From a virus: 43,178 nucleotides of DNA. The stretch lies in IMG/VR virus record IMGVR_UViG_3300035191_000022, positions 1-43,178 of that record; one strand, 5' to 3'. Under the pieces are notes generated by a model. The model had not been told where the DNA came from and made no database searches. It saw nothing but the letters and a program-made list of their open reading frames with translations. The translations under genes were made by a program, and so were the position numbers. Of this stretch, positions 5,986 through 15,152 are shown piece by piece. The first letter of the stretch is position 1; every line of letters starts with the position of its first letter.

Positions 5986-8796
5986 CTACTCCTCGTTTAA
6001 TTTCTTCATATCTTCCTGAGATAATGCTATCCCTTTGTACTTATTCAAAAGCTGACTTCTTATTTTAGTAAATGCCTGATCTATAATTTTACGCTTAATT
6101 TCATCGTCTGCATTTTGAAATCCTTCGCTTTCACATATTTGTGTCAAAACCTGCTTTCCGAGCCGTCCTGATTCTTTTACATAATCTCTATATTCAGTAT
6201 CTGTAAATTCTATAGTTCTCATACCAATCTTGGATTTCTGCTGTGGTAGTGCGGGATAATAACCTATATCTTCAAGAGTAAGTTCTACTATATCGTCAGT
6301 TTGGGTAGCCCATTTATAAGGCAACCATTGTCTGAAGAAATTTCCGGGTATAGTTATATCCTCTCCCCATACGTCCAATCTTGGTTCTTTATGTTTATAA
6401 AGTCCGGGAATAACCTGAGAAAATGCTCCAAGAAAATCTTTAGTTTCTCTTACTTTCGCATCACCTTCTCCGTATGCTTCTACTGCCCTGTTTATCGATC
6501 TCCAAAATCCGCTAAAAGGTACGAGAGACGTTAACTTGCGTACTCCTGCCGATTCCCAACTTTGATTGACATTAAGTAAGTCCTGTATGCCCTGCATATA
6601 GGTAGAATCAATAAGATTCATCACAACCCCCTGAGAGGCTTTCATAAACTTTTCAGTAATGTTTTTGTCATCATTTTCTTCTATCATATTATTGTAAAAC
6701 TGCGAAACACTCGCAAGTACAGTATTAAACGGCTCTATTCTGCGATATTGTACCCAGTTATCCCCTACCTTAACAGACCACGGAAGTTTTCCCTGTCGAT
6801 AAAATGCTTCTCTTTCAGATTTCTTTTGAGGAGCTTCCCCTGTAATTTCTCCGTTAGCCATTTTATTGGCAAGTATAAACGTAATAACCGAACCTTCAAT
6901 TTGTTTTGCCACGACCTCTGCCGGAGTTTGACCTTTTCTCAATGCTAACCCTAATCCCGGCGTCATTTCCACACCACGTTTAGTCAAGTTACTTATAGTA
7001 CTTACAAATGGTACAATTAATCTTGATCCCGGAATTGCTTCTCTTAACTCTAAAAATTTCTTGGCTATCTTTCCCGGCTCATCCTGAAACGTAGCATATC
7101 TGGCAAACTCCGCAGCTTCCTGCATCATTTCTTTTGACGGATTCTGTAAAAATTGTCGCCTAAAATTATCTGCTATTTCTCCTGTAATCCCCTTTTGCTT
7201 AATAGTCCGCTCTACTATAGCCCCAAGTTCCATTTCATAAGCCATAGCATTAGCCCATATGTCCATTGCCTGCAATGCCCTGCTAGGCCCGGTTATTACG
7301 TTAATAACTTTCTTTCCCACTTTAGTCTTGTAAAATTCAGACCGTTCCATTGCGGAAAGAATGCCATTTCCAATATCTCTGTTAAACTTAGACCTGAACT
7401 CTAAGGCTTCCCCGGTTCGCATCATTTCTGCCGCACCCTGAGCACCTTTTTTAAGTCCTTTTGGAATGCCTGCCATCATAGGCACTATTTCAGACATAAA
7501 ATAATTACGCTGTTTTTTGCTGAATTTTGATATAACTTTATCTACTCCTGCCGTTAATGCCCTGTGCGGTAATTGAAACGCCCCCCATAAAGCATTTGAA
7601 GCTACATTAACTACGTGTGTAGGTATACCAGAAAGGATAGAATTATACCAATATTCATAAAAATAATCTCTAAGTTTAGGATCGGGAAGTCTTTCAACGA
7701 ATCTTTGAACAGAATAAGGATCATCAAAATCTATTTCTGAAAGTTCTTTAATTTGGCGTTTATTAAGTCCCTTTTCAAGTTTTGCTACTGCTTTAAAAGC
7801 CCTGTTCTTGCCTACTTGAATATTATACATTTGAAGTCTGCGACCTGCTTCAGAGGCCATTGGATTAACCACGTTAAGTTGAATATCTCTTACCTGCTCC
7901 TGAAGTATATTAAAGTCTTCAACGCTGATCTCACCATTTGCAGCTTTTCTGGCAGCTTCAGCAAGATTATCCTGATTGGTAGCATTTATTACCCTATGAG
8001 CAAGCTCCTCAGCCGTAGTTGGCGTTTGTCCGGATTTAATCGCCTGAATTCGGGTTTCATAAAATTTAGGATCAGATTTAAATTTAGTAAGTATGCGATC
8101 TGCTTTTTCTATTGTTTCTTTATTGGTTACTTTATAGGTTTCTCCAAATTCTTTAAATGTATCTAATTCAAGCTGCTTGGCTATGTCGGTTATTTGCTGT
8201 CTGTGAAGATTTATGCTCCCTGCATATTTAGGTGGATCAATCTTGTTAAGATGATTATCAAGCATCTTAACAAATGCTTTAGATTCTTCAGCTTTGCTGA
8301 TTTTTTTAATCGCGCCTTTGACTATTTTAGGAACATCTTTTGCTCCTAATGTTATCTCACTTACTATTTCCTCGGCAACCGGTTTAATTAATTTAGCTCC
8401 TTTTAGTCCTGCCTTTAAACCGGTTTTTAACCCAAATCCGGTTCCCATTGTTACTGCTTCTACCGGATCAATTAAAGGAGTATCAAGCTCTCCCGTATAC
8501 TTTACATCTTCAGGCTGCCTTAATTCTTGCAATGTCTTTTGGTGAGCTTGTTTTTGTTGCCTGCCAAACATTCCCAATACAGCTTCGTCCAATTCTCTAC
8601 CAGCCTGTCTTAATTCGTCCAGAGAAAATATAGGAAATCCTTTTTTATCAGGTTTTATATTGTCTTTAAACCGTTCCTCAAGAGATGCAACGTTATCAAA
8701 TCTATCTTCCAGAGACTCAGGTTCGTCCGCAACTTTTTTAAATCGCTCTTCCAGAGAAACCCTGTTAAATCTTTCTTCTAAACTATCTGTAGCCAT
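5986..8796 (-). CDS. Large ejection / polyvalent-type virion protein (936 aa)
   Basis: A 936-aa protein, the largest here and last of three consecutive candidate ejection genes. The N-terminus repeats SLE[ED]RF four times (residues 5-10, 14-19, 28-33, 38-43). Near residue 390 lies YEYWYNSILSGIPTHVVNV, a signature I associate with the large polyvalent-protein-associated region of phage ejection proteins. The body is helical with several amphipathic stretches. P22-like phages eject three proteins into the cell with their DNA; size and order fit the largest of these. No lysozyme or transglycosylase motif was seen. Confidence 0.7.
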   Translation of the reverse strand: MATDSLEERFNRVSLEERFKKVADEPESLEDRFDNVASLEERFKDNIKPDKKGFPIFSLDELRQAGRELDEAVLGMFGRQQKQAHQKTLQELRQPEDVKYTGELDTPLIDPVEAVTMGTGFGLKTGLKAGLKGAKLIKPVAEEIVSEITLGAKDVPKIVKGAIKKISKAEESKAFVKMLDNHLNKIDPPKYAGSINLHRQQITDIAKQLELDTFKEFGETYKVTNKETIEKADRILTKFKSDPKFYETRIQAIKSGQTPTTAEELAHRVINATNQDNLAEAARKAANGEISVEDFNILQEQVRDIQLNVVNPMASEAGRRLQMYNIQVGKNRAFKAVAKLEKGLNKRQIKELSEIDFDDPYSVQRFVERLPDPKLRDYFYEYWYNSILSGIPTHVVNVASNALWGAFQLPHRALTAGVDKVISKFSKKQRNYFMSEIVPMMAGIPKGLKKGAQGAAEMMRTGEALEFRSKFNRDIGNGILSAMERSEFYKTKVGKKVINVITGPSRALQAMDIWANAMAYEMELGAIVERTIKQKGITGEIADNFRRQFLQNPSKEMMQEAAEFARYATFQDEPGKIAKKFLELREAIPGSRLIVPFVSTISNLTKRGVEMTPGLGLALRKGQTPAEVVAKQIEGSVITFILANKMANGEITGEAPQKKSEREAFYRQGKLPWSVKVGDNWVQYRRIEPFNTVLASVSQFYNNMIEENDDKNITEKFMKASQGVVMNLIDSTYMQGIQDLLNVNQSWESAGVRKLTSLVPFSGFWRSINRAVEAYGEGDAKVRETKDFLGAFSQVIPGLYKHKEPRLDVWGEDITIPGNFFRQWLPYKWATQTDDIVELTLEDIGYYPALPQQKSKIGMRTIEFTDTEYRDYVKESGRLGKQVLTQICESEGFQNADDEIKRKIIDQAFTKIRSQLLNKYKGIALSQEDMKKLNEE

Positions 8797-9814
8797 CTTC
8801 TTTTAATTTCTGTAATGCTTTGTCCTTGCCGTATTTTTTTATATATTGCTGGATTATTTCATCGGTTGCTACTCCACCTTTGGATTCTTTTTTAATCTGC
8901 TGATTTACGTTAAATCCACCGCCCATAGCTCCATACATAAAAGTTTCTCGTTCACTTTGTCGAACCGTACTTGGAACTACTTCAGGATGTGCTCTCATAA
9001 AACCCTGTGCCGTAGAATGTGTGCCTACTACTCTGCGTTTATCTTTTGTAAAGCCTGAAAATTCTACCTGCCTTGGTTTATAGCCTGCTCGTTTAGCTTC
9101 CCGTTCTTCCAGGTATTTTTTAGCCCATTCAGGATCAAGCTGAGAAAGCTCCTTAATATATTCAGGCCATTTCTTAACTACTCCTAAGGTCTGAGGATCA
9201 CTTATGCCGGATTTCCCCTGATATTGCTTAGGATTATCCAGATATTGATCTATATTTCGGAGAGTACCTTTAAGAATTATTTTACGCTGTTCATTCAACT
9301 TATTCTGTGTTTCTTCAATTTCAGCTAATTTTGTTTTAACCGCACCCCCACCTACACTTGTTTCACCGCCCAAACGAGTTACCAGCATTTCAATATCAAA
9401 CGCACTCGAAGGCTGATTACTCTTAATTGATTTCATAATATTAACTACTTCTTCAGGCTCTATAAGATCATCGTTAAGAACTATTGATTGTACTATTGGT
9501 GTCTTAATAATTCCCGATTGAACAGCTCTTTGCATAAGTTTTTGTCGTTGTTCAGGTGTAATGTTTTTAATTTTCTTGATCTTTTTATTAATATCTTCAT
9601 ACCTGAGAACATCTTCATATTCTGCCTGTAGCATATTTGAAGCATTAGCCTGTGGTTTTTCTCCCGGATCGGGAATAGCAGCATCACTCGCAGGTTCCGG
9701 CTGTTCAGGTTTTCCGCGTTGTCTCATACCCCCTAACTGCATTCCCGTAGCAATGCCCTGTTGTAACCGACTAAACGGATTATACGCTTCTGGACTTGGA
9801 TAATTTATAGGCAT
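8783..9814 (-). CDS. Putative DNA-ejection protein (343 aa)
   Basis: A 343-aa protein with a Pro/Gly/Gln-rich N-terminus, a helical middle and a basic C-terminal helix. It overlaps the 936-aa gene by 14 bp and follows the S74-type protein, the middle place of three in the ejection block. Assigned by position and composition; the sequence itself is not recognisable. Confidence 0.6.
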   Translation of the reverse strand: MPINYPSPEAYNPFSRLQQGIATGMQLGGMRQRGKPEQPEPASDAAIPDPGEKPQANASNMLQAEYEDVLRYEDINKKIKKIKNITPEQRQKLMQRAVQSGIIKTPIVQSIVLNDDLIEPEEVVNIMKSIKSNQPSSAFDIEMLVTRLGGETSVGGGAVKTKLAEIEETQNKLNEQRKIILKGTLRNIDQYLDNPKQYQGKSGISDPQTLGVVKKWPEYIKELSQLDPEWAKKYLEEREAKRAGYKPRQVEFSGFTKDKRRVVGTHSTAQGFMRAHPEVVPSTVRQSERETFMYGAMGGGFNVNQQIKKESKGGVATDEIIQQYIKKYGKDKALQKLKEDGYR

Positions 9815-9823
9815 AATAACCTC

Positions 9824-11062
9824 CTATGACGCTTTTTCTAATTTTTCTACCTTGCGTGCAAGACTTTTTAATCCCATGCTCACAAGTTCAAGTTTATCCG
9901 GTATGAAAATACCGTTCTTTTCTTCCATTGTAATCTCATCGGGAGATTCTTCTGCTATGCCACCGAGATATTCCCTGTCTATCTTTCCAAGATTATCTTT
10001 GTATTTGTAAGAATAAGACTTGGTTTTTCGTATAGATGTAAGAGCTTTATCTTCGTCTTTTTTCGTTTTCTCTTTGATGTTCTTTTTATACTTTTTACTA
10101 GAAATAGCCGCAGCTCCCAGCATACCGCCAAGCCCTATCAAAGAAGCCCATCCCTGATTCTGAATAGCTTGATTCTGCGCTTGCGCCTGATAACCCATTT
10201 GAGTATATGCCTGATATGGAGCAAGTAACGATTGATAGGCTCCTACATTTCCACCCAAAATTCCACCTGTCCCTGATATATTAGATATATCCTGAGTAGC
10301 CATTCCTGTAGTTAATCCTGAAGTAGCTATGGCTGTTTGCGCACCACTTGTAAGTGTTCCATATCGTTCGGCTTCTTCTACCGTAGCCCATCGTTTTTTA
10401 AATTCACTGAGATTTTGAAGTCCAATAGTATCTGTTCCCGTAGCAGTTTCCCATGTATCACCCTGAATAGTAGGAAACGCCGATTTAAGCTGTTCAAATT
10501 CCTGTTGTTTCTGTTGTTGTAAAGTTTCCGAGAGAGGCAATTCCCCGGCTATGGCTTTATTATAACGATCCAATGCCCCTACATAAGCATCCCACTCAGC
10601 ACGTTCGGCGTCTGTAGTATTAGGATCATTATACCATTCCTCATCAGTCATTTTAACCCATTGCTGAGAACTCTGTCCCTCGTAAGTTCCTATTTTTTCC
10701 TGAAGATTATCATATGCTGTTTGATATTTGGCTACCTGTTCTTTTGCTTTTTCAATTTTAGGGCCGTATTTTAACCATTGAGAAGCAGAGTTCGGCATAT
10801 CTTTAATAGAGTTCCATTTATCCTGCAATGCTTGAAGTTTTGCCTGTGCGTTTTCATAATTTCCGGCAAGAGCCTGTTCATCTTCTGTCATTTCATAAGG
10901 CGTTGCTTCACCTTCGACTATCTTATAATGCATTTCATGAGCAATACTTGGCATCATCATTTGATAATATGCCTGTTGCTGGTTTATAAGATTATATATC
11001 TCACTATAAAGTTGAGTCTCCTGCTGACTTGGTTGTGGTGTATCAACTGAAGGAAAACACAT
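9824..11062 (-). CDS. Virion/ejection protein with C-terminal S74-type autoprocessing domain (412 aa)
   Basis: A 412-aa protein. Residues 15-235 are long helices rich in Gln, Glu and Tyr; 260-320 are Gly/Ala-rich. From residue 321 it matches the S74 intramolecular chaperone domain: SSKKYKKNI, then YLGGIAEESPDEI, then LVSMGLKSLARKVEKLE. In known S74 domains a Ser and a Lys five residues later cut the chain. Here Ser321 and Lys326 keep that spacing, with Ser in place of the usual Asp. Cleavage would release about 92 residues. S74 is usual on fibres, so its place on a helical protein in the ejection block is odd. Confidence 0.7.
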   Translation of the reverse strand: MCFPSVDTPQPSQQETQLYSEIYNLINQQQAYYQMMMPSIAHEMHYKIVEGEATPYEMTEDEQALAGNYENAQAKLQALQDKWNSIKDMPNSASQWLKYGPKIEKAKEQVAKYQTAYDNLQEKIGTYEGQSSQQWVKMTDEEWYNDPNTTDAERAEWDAYVGALDRYNKAIAGELPLSETLQQQKQQEFEQLKSAFPTIQGDTWETATGTDTIGLQNLSEFKKRWATVEEAERYGTLTSGAQTAIATSGLTTGMATQDISNISGTGGILGGNVGAYQSLLAPYQAYTQMGYQAQAQNQAIQNQGWASLIGLGGMLGAAAISSKKYKKNIKEKTKKDEDKALTSIRKTKSYSYKYKDNLGKIDREYLGGIAEESPDEITMEEKNGIFIPDKLELVSMGLKSLARKVEKLEKAS

Positions 11063-11063
11063 A

Positions 11064-11447
11064 TCACACCTCCTGAAAATAAAATTTAATTCCGTCTTTT
11101 TCCGTATATGGCTTCATTTTAAAATACCATTCCAATAATTTAATCAACGTCTTGTCTCCTGCTGAAAAAAAAGATTTATTATATCCTACCTTTTTAATAG
11201 TATTTAAATATTCCCTCATCAATTTACAGGCATTTCCTAAACCCCTGTGTTTTCTGTCAAGACAAAAATGCTTTAAACTTGGATAATCGTGTTCCATTCT
11301 GTAACCGAAAAACCCTATTATATCATTATCTTCCATGACATAAGTCTCAGCCTTAATAACATAAGGATATTCATCTTCTGCGTGTTCTTTTCTAAGCATT
11401 TCCTTTATTATAAGATAATCTTTTTCTTCTAATTTTCTTACTCTCAT
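11064..11447 (-). CDS. GNAT-family N-acetyltransferase-like protein (127 aa)
   Basis: A 127-aa protein with the GNAT acetyl-CoA loop HRGLGNA (67-73), preceded by strands around FGYRMEHD and followed by a WYFKMKPY segment. GNAT-like proteins are often encoded beside internal virion proteins in short-tailed phages, and this lies directly before three candidate ejection genes. It may modify or help assemble an internal protein; the substrate is unknown. Confidence 0.75.
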   Translation of the reverse strand: MRVRKLEEKDYLIIKEMLRKEHAEDEYPYVIKAETYVMEDNDIIGFFGYRMEHDYPSLKHFCLDRKHRGLGNACKLMREYLNTIKKVGYNKSFFSAGDKTLIKLLEWYFKMKPYTEKDGIKFYFQEV

Positions 11448-11476
11448 TTGACGTTTTTTAAAATCTTTTATACTTT
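11448..11476 (+). promoter_or_regulatory. Promoter of the rightward moron gene
   Basis: TTGACG (11448-11453), a 17-bp spacer and TACTTT (11471-11476), ending 10 nt before ATG 11487. Transcription would start about 4 nt before the ATG. It opposes the late transcript. Confidence 0.55.
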
Positions 11477-11486
11477 CTTAATTACC

Positions 11487-11855
11487 ATGAAATATATATT
11501 AATATTACTTTTTATTCCCTCAACACTCTTTGCCGAGTGGACAACTCAGGATACTGTTTTTGAATTGACTTCATTATCTTTAATATCAATTGACGCTTGG
11601 CAAACATATACTTTTCTTTATACGGGAAACTATAAACAAAAAGGGCATCATGAAGATAATCCCATTCTTGGGAAATACCCAGCTAAACAAAAATTTTTTA
11701 CTTACTGGACTACCTGTATTATCGGACATTCTATTGTTTCCTATATTCTCCCTAAGCCCTATCGTTCTTTTTGGCAATTCTTCTGGATCGGAGCTGAACT
11801 TAAAACTATTCATCATAATTACCAAATGGGAGTTCGATTAAAATTACCACGCTAA
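11487..11855 (+). CDS. Secreted moron-like protein (122 aa)
   Basis: The only rightward gene inside the late block. It begins MKYILILLFIPSTLFAEW, a signal peptide with likely cleavage after FA. The mature part has DAWQTY, HHEDNPILGKYP, YILPKPYRSFWQF and a C-terminal HNYQMGVRLKL, motifs I have seen in uncharacterised phage and prophage envelope proteins. The frame opens earlier with TTG at 11448, but that is the -35 box. No SD is visible, so the mRNA is probably leaderless. An own promoter, opposite strand and export signal are typical of a moron acting on the host envelope, possibly in superinfection exclusion. Confidence 0.75.
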   Translation: MKYILILLFIPSTLFAEWTTQDTVFELTSLSLISIDAWQTYTFLYTGNYKQKGHHEDNPILGKYPAKQKFFTYWTTCIIGHSIVSYILPKPYRSFWQFFWIGAELKTIHHNYQMGVRLKLPR

Positions 11856-11909
11856 GCTAATATTAGATACAATAGTACTTGATCCATCTATTAATGTTAA
11901 ATAATTCAT
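11844..11909 (-). pseudogene. Orphan C-terminal fragment of a fibre-like protein
   Basis: A 21-residue frame (MNYLTLIDGSSTIVSNISLAW) that aligns without gaps to the last residues of the fibre-like protein just upstream (…FVNGDSSVIYTIAMSW), sharing the T, G, S, I and final W. It overlaps the end of the moron gene. It looks like the leftover tip of a duplicated or replaced fibre gene. The rest of 11910-11972 holds no gene. Confidence 0.4.
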
Positions 11910-11972
11910 AGTTATTCATTTATCCAAGTCCTCTGATCTGTTATTCATTATTATGATAATATATATTGATAA

Positions 11973-12545
11973 TTACCACGACATCGCAATGGTATAAATA
12001 ACAGAAGAATCCCCATTTACAAAAGTCCATTGGTAGATTCCTCCATTTAATGCATTAATACAATCAATACTTATAGTTGTTGCATTTGTTCTTGTCGCTT
12101 TTGATACTATAAAAACATTTGTGCCACTGGCATTAGTAAATACACCACTTACAATTATTTCATCATTCGTATTTGGTATATAGGGAGAAAGAGTATCAAA
12201 AATTGCATTCTCTGTTGTATTATTATCATATATACTATTAGTAGGCTTCCTTCCTTTTCCTGCATATATTTCATCACCCGTATAAAGCGATTTTTCAATC
12301 CCTACCCCACCCTCTACAATTAAACATCCCGTGTCTTTAGATGTTGAATCTGTTGTATCAGCATTAGTAACAACCCCGTTTATATCTAAATTACCAGTAA
12401 TATCTAAATTACCAGTATAGCCGTCTAAAAGAGAAAGTATTTGTGCAACTGTTAATTTCTTAGTTATACCGCCCTGATCGCATCCTAAAACATCCGTAGT
12501 TGCCGGAGTTACTACCGCTGGAAATTCTGTTACTTCTTTAGCCAT
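11973..12545 (-). CDS. Fibre-like appendage protein (190 aa)
   Basis: A 190-aa protein. The N-terminus (MAKEVTEFPAVVTPATTDVLG then GGITKKLTVAQIL) is of a type seen on phage fibres. The middle has DSTSKDTGCLIVEGGVGIEKS, a beta-repeat motif common in fibre shafts. The C-terminus is beta-rich and ends in MSW. It follows the gp10-like tail gene, fitting a short tail appendage. A fragment similar to its tip lies downstream. Confidence 0.65.
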   Translation of the reverse strand: MAKEVTEFPAVVTPATTDVLGCDQGGITKKLTVAQILSLLDGYTGNLDITGNLDINGVVTNADTTDSTSKDTGCLIVEGGVGIEKSLYTGDEIYAGKGRKPTNSIYDNNTTENAIFDTLSPYIPNTNDEIIVSGVFTNASGTNVFIVSKATRTNATTISIDCINALNGGIYQWTFVNGDSSVIYTIAMSW

Positions 12546-12546
12546 A

Positions 12547-14439
12547 TTAAGCCCCCTGTCCTAATTCTGTCACATCCGCAAGGATTTGACTTATAAAATA
12601 ATCGTCTCCGTCCTCATTGGAAACGTCAATTTGTATCCTCGAACCCGTCACACCCAAAGGCACGCCGTAATTTTTCAGGATATTTTCCGCTCCTGCTGTC
12701 GTTATGGTATAATCAGTAGTTAAAGTCCTGTCATCTACTGATACTTCCAAGTGCATTGTCTCAGTGCCTTTCGGTTTCATAACCAGCCATATTTTATCAT
12801 ACCGTTTTTTCATGCGTGAATTACCGAACGCTAATGGAGGTGTTTTAAAATTTGAATCATAAGCAACCCCTGCATCCTCAAGAGTCTCATACTCAAGAGC
12901 GTAAAGAGTTCCGCCGTCGTCACCTGTGAAAATTTTCCATACCGGCACGGAAGTTCTTACAACCGCGCTTGAAACAAAATTTATATCAAATGTATGTTTT
13001 GTCCAGAGTCCTCTATCTATCTGGTAGCATAACCCACAAGTAGGTAAAGTCTCTCCGTTAAGAACTACGAAAATCTTAACCATTCTTAAATCAGGATCGT
13101 ATCTCATGTGAAACTTCTCATATTGAGTAAGGTCTACGTTATCCTCAATCCATTTATGCAAGAAAACAGGTCTAACTACTGAAGCTAACTCAAAATCTCC
13201 ATATTGCTGTGTTGCCCTTACTGATGCCAAGTTGCCGTCGTCCGACATTACCATTACATCAGTAGGCGTCTTGACCCATAGATTCTGACTTGCTGCCGCG
13301 CCCTTAAACGGCAAAGCGTAGTAACCCCAATTCGCAACCGTAAGAGCTTCATCATTTATTAAGTATGTCTGTCCTAAATTATCGCATACAAATAAATACT
13401 CACCAAATTCAAAAGCCGAAACTATAGCAGAAACCATTAAACGTATTGTCGTTACATTGTCGTCCCCGAAATCAGCCTGTCCGCTTGTAGAAACATAAAG
13501 TACATTCGGAGTAGTCGAACATCCGAAAGCCCATAGCCTTTTATTAACTCCCCGTCCGTGTTTTATGAAATACTTGGGAGGGTTATCAATCCAGTCACTT
13601 GGACAAAAAGCCAGATTAGTTAACGGAATTTCCGCACCTAATCCTGCATCTGCCGTATCGTCTTCATAAGTTGTGGTAGTATTATCAGCAATAGTGTCTA
13701 ATAGTTTATAAGTAGAGCCCCCTGCTTCCGTGCGATAAAGTTTGCGTGAAGTAGTTCCGCTTGGCCCGGTAGGAATAGCCGTAAGATCAACTTTTCCGTC
13801 CGTCCCCTGATCTGCTACCGTTAAAGCATTACTCGCCTTGTTGCCTGAAGATTCACCGCTTGAAGTCACGTAAGTTACCTTGTAATAGTGTACCCCATCA
13901 TCAACGTTTCCCGCTCCATCGCCTGCAAGAGCCGCTACACATGCCGTTTCGGGTGTTCCAATGTCCCATGTATCAACCCCGCTTTGCCATACCTGCGGAG
14001 TATCTACCCCGTTGGAGATGAACAACTGATCGTAAAAAGTCTCAAAGAACGTATATCTGAAATTGGTAAGTCCTGATTTAAGTTCTGTTGTGTAGTCTCT
14101 GTAGACTTTCCCGTCTGAAGTAGCTTTAATCAATGCTGCTTTATTCGTACCCCATTCGTTTCCAAGATTATCCACCCATGTCTCCGCACTGTCATCTACC
14201 CATGTATCCCCGTTAAGAGAACCGTCCTCACGGATAAACTGGTAAATTCCCATAATATCAGGTGAATCGGTTATCGGAGTGGAATTGAGTTCTTCACACC
14301 CTCCTCTCGGCTGACGGCCTCCGTTATGGACATTAACATTATCTACATCAACCATAGATTCCTGCGGAACTTCATCATAATTGTCATTTCCGTTCCAGCT
14401 TCCGGTACATGGTATTTGATATGTTTTACCTGTATACAT
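12547..14439 (-). CDS. P22 gp10-like tail / DNA-stabilisation protein (630 aa)
   Basis: A 630-aa beta-rich protein beginning with YQIPCTGSWNGNDNYDEVP and an N-terminal RQPRGGCEEL motif. It has a fibronectin-like insert around residues 180-270 (TYVTSSGESSGN, SRKLYRTEAGGSTYKLLDT). The order gp4-like then gp10-like gene, overlapping by one base, copies P22, where gp10 seals the portal vertex. It is longer than P22 gp10 (472 aa), mostly through the insert. Confidence 0.75.
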   Translation of the reverse strand: MYTGKTYQIPCTGSWNGNDNYDEVPQESMVDVDNVNVHNGGRQPRGGCEELNSTPITDSPDIMGIYQFIREDGSLNGDTWVDDSAETWVDNLGNEWGTNKAALIKATSDGKVYRDYTTELKSGLTNFRYTFFETFYDQLFISNGVDTPQVWQSGVDTWDIGTPETACVAALAGDGAGNVDDGVHYYKVTYVTSSGESSGNKASNALTVADQGTDGKVDLTAIPTGPSGTTSRKLYRTEAGGSTYKLLDTIADNTTTTYEDDTADAGLGAEIPLTNLAFCPSDWIDNPPKYFIKHGRGVNKRLWAFGCSTTPNVLYVSTSGQADFGDDNVTTIRLMVSAIVSAFEFGEYLFVCDNLGQTYLINDEALTVANWGYYALPFKGAAASQNLWVKTPTDVMVMSDDGNLASVRATQQYGDFELASVVRPVFLHKWIEDNVDLTQYEKFHMRYDPDLRMVKIFVVLNGETLPTCGLCYQIDRGLWTKHTFDINFVSSAVVRTSVPVWKIFTGDDGGTLYALEYETLEDAGVAYDSNFKTPPLAFGNSRMKKRYDKIWLVMKPKGTETMHLEVSVDDRTLTTDYTITTAGAENILKNYGVPLGVTGSRIQIDVSNEDGDDYFISQILADVTELGQGA

Positions 14440-15143
14440 TAATAACTTCCCGTATTTATATTAAAAGAAGCCGACCTGCGTCCTATTCTCCGTAACGCAG
14501 GGTCTACTTTAGCTGAAGGCACAAGCCTTGAATTACGTCTTGCTATGTCGTTCTTCAGGATAACAGATTTTTCAATAACCGTATTCAGTAAACTCACGTT
14601 ATGTTCTGGAGCTATCGTAATGGCAAAATTATATCTTAATGCGTCTTCATATTCGATAGGTTCTAAGAGTGTATCCGTAAGAGCAGAATAAGCCGGATAA
14701 GGTTTAATTGAACTTATATACAAAGTTTCTGCCGCATCAGGAGCTTTATTAAAATAGAGAATCCCAAGTGTATTTTCAGGAGCGTAGTAAAGAGCGTCCG
14801 GTCTGCCAGAGATGTCTTTATCGTATATCTCGTCATATTCTCTTTTTGACAGAATCACATTGACAGAATGGTCATATCCGTCCGAATCACGTATAAAAGC
14901 CGATTCGATTCTCATAGGTCTGGTGGTATCAAGGTCTCCCCCTGAGCCTATAGTATAAGATTCCGTACCTGCGGTAAGAGTAAGAGTTTCTTCAGCAGGG
15001 GCATAATGATGAATTTCTTCCCATGAGGCTATCATTTCATTAAAAGCAGTCAAAGCCTCTGCCAGTTGAGTTGTCGTCAGCGTGTCATACCTGATTCCAC
15101 AAAGCCTTAAACCGCCGTATACTATATCACTCACTATTGCCAT
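14439..15143 (-). CDS. P22 gp4-like head completion / tail accessory protein (234 aa)
   Basis: A 234-aa protein that starts IVSDIVYGGLRLCGI and has ALTAFNEMIASWEE and PIEYEDALRYNFAI, the conserved segments of the P22 gp4 tail-accessory family, which forms the first ring below the portal. A long C-terminal tail ends in RRSASFNINTGSY. It directly precedes the gp10-like gene. P22 gp4 has lytic activity; I cannot judge that here. Confidence 0.75.
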   Translation of the reverse strand: MAIVSDIVYGGLRLCGIRYDTLTTTQLAEALTAFNEMIASWEEIHHYAPAEETLTLTAGTESYTIGSGGDLDTTRPMRIESAFIRDSDGYDHSVNVILSKREYDEIYDKDISGRPDALYYAPENTLGILYFNKAPDAAETLYISSIKPYPAYSALTDTLLEPIEYEDALRYNFAITIAPEHNVSLLNTVIEKSVILKNDIARRNSRLVPSAKVDPALRRIGRRSASFNINTGSY

Positions 15144-15152
15144 TATACCCTC

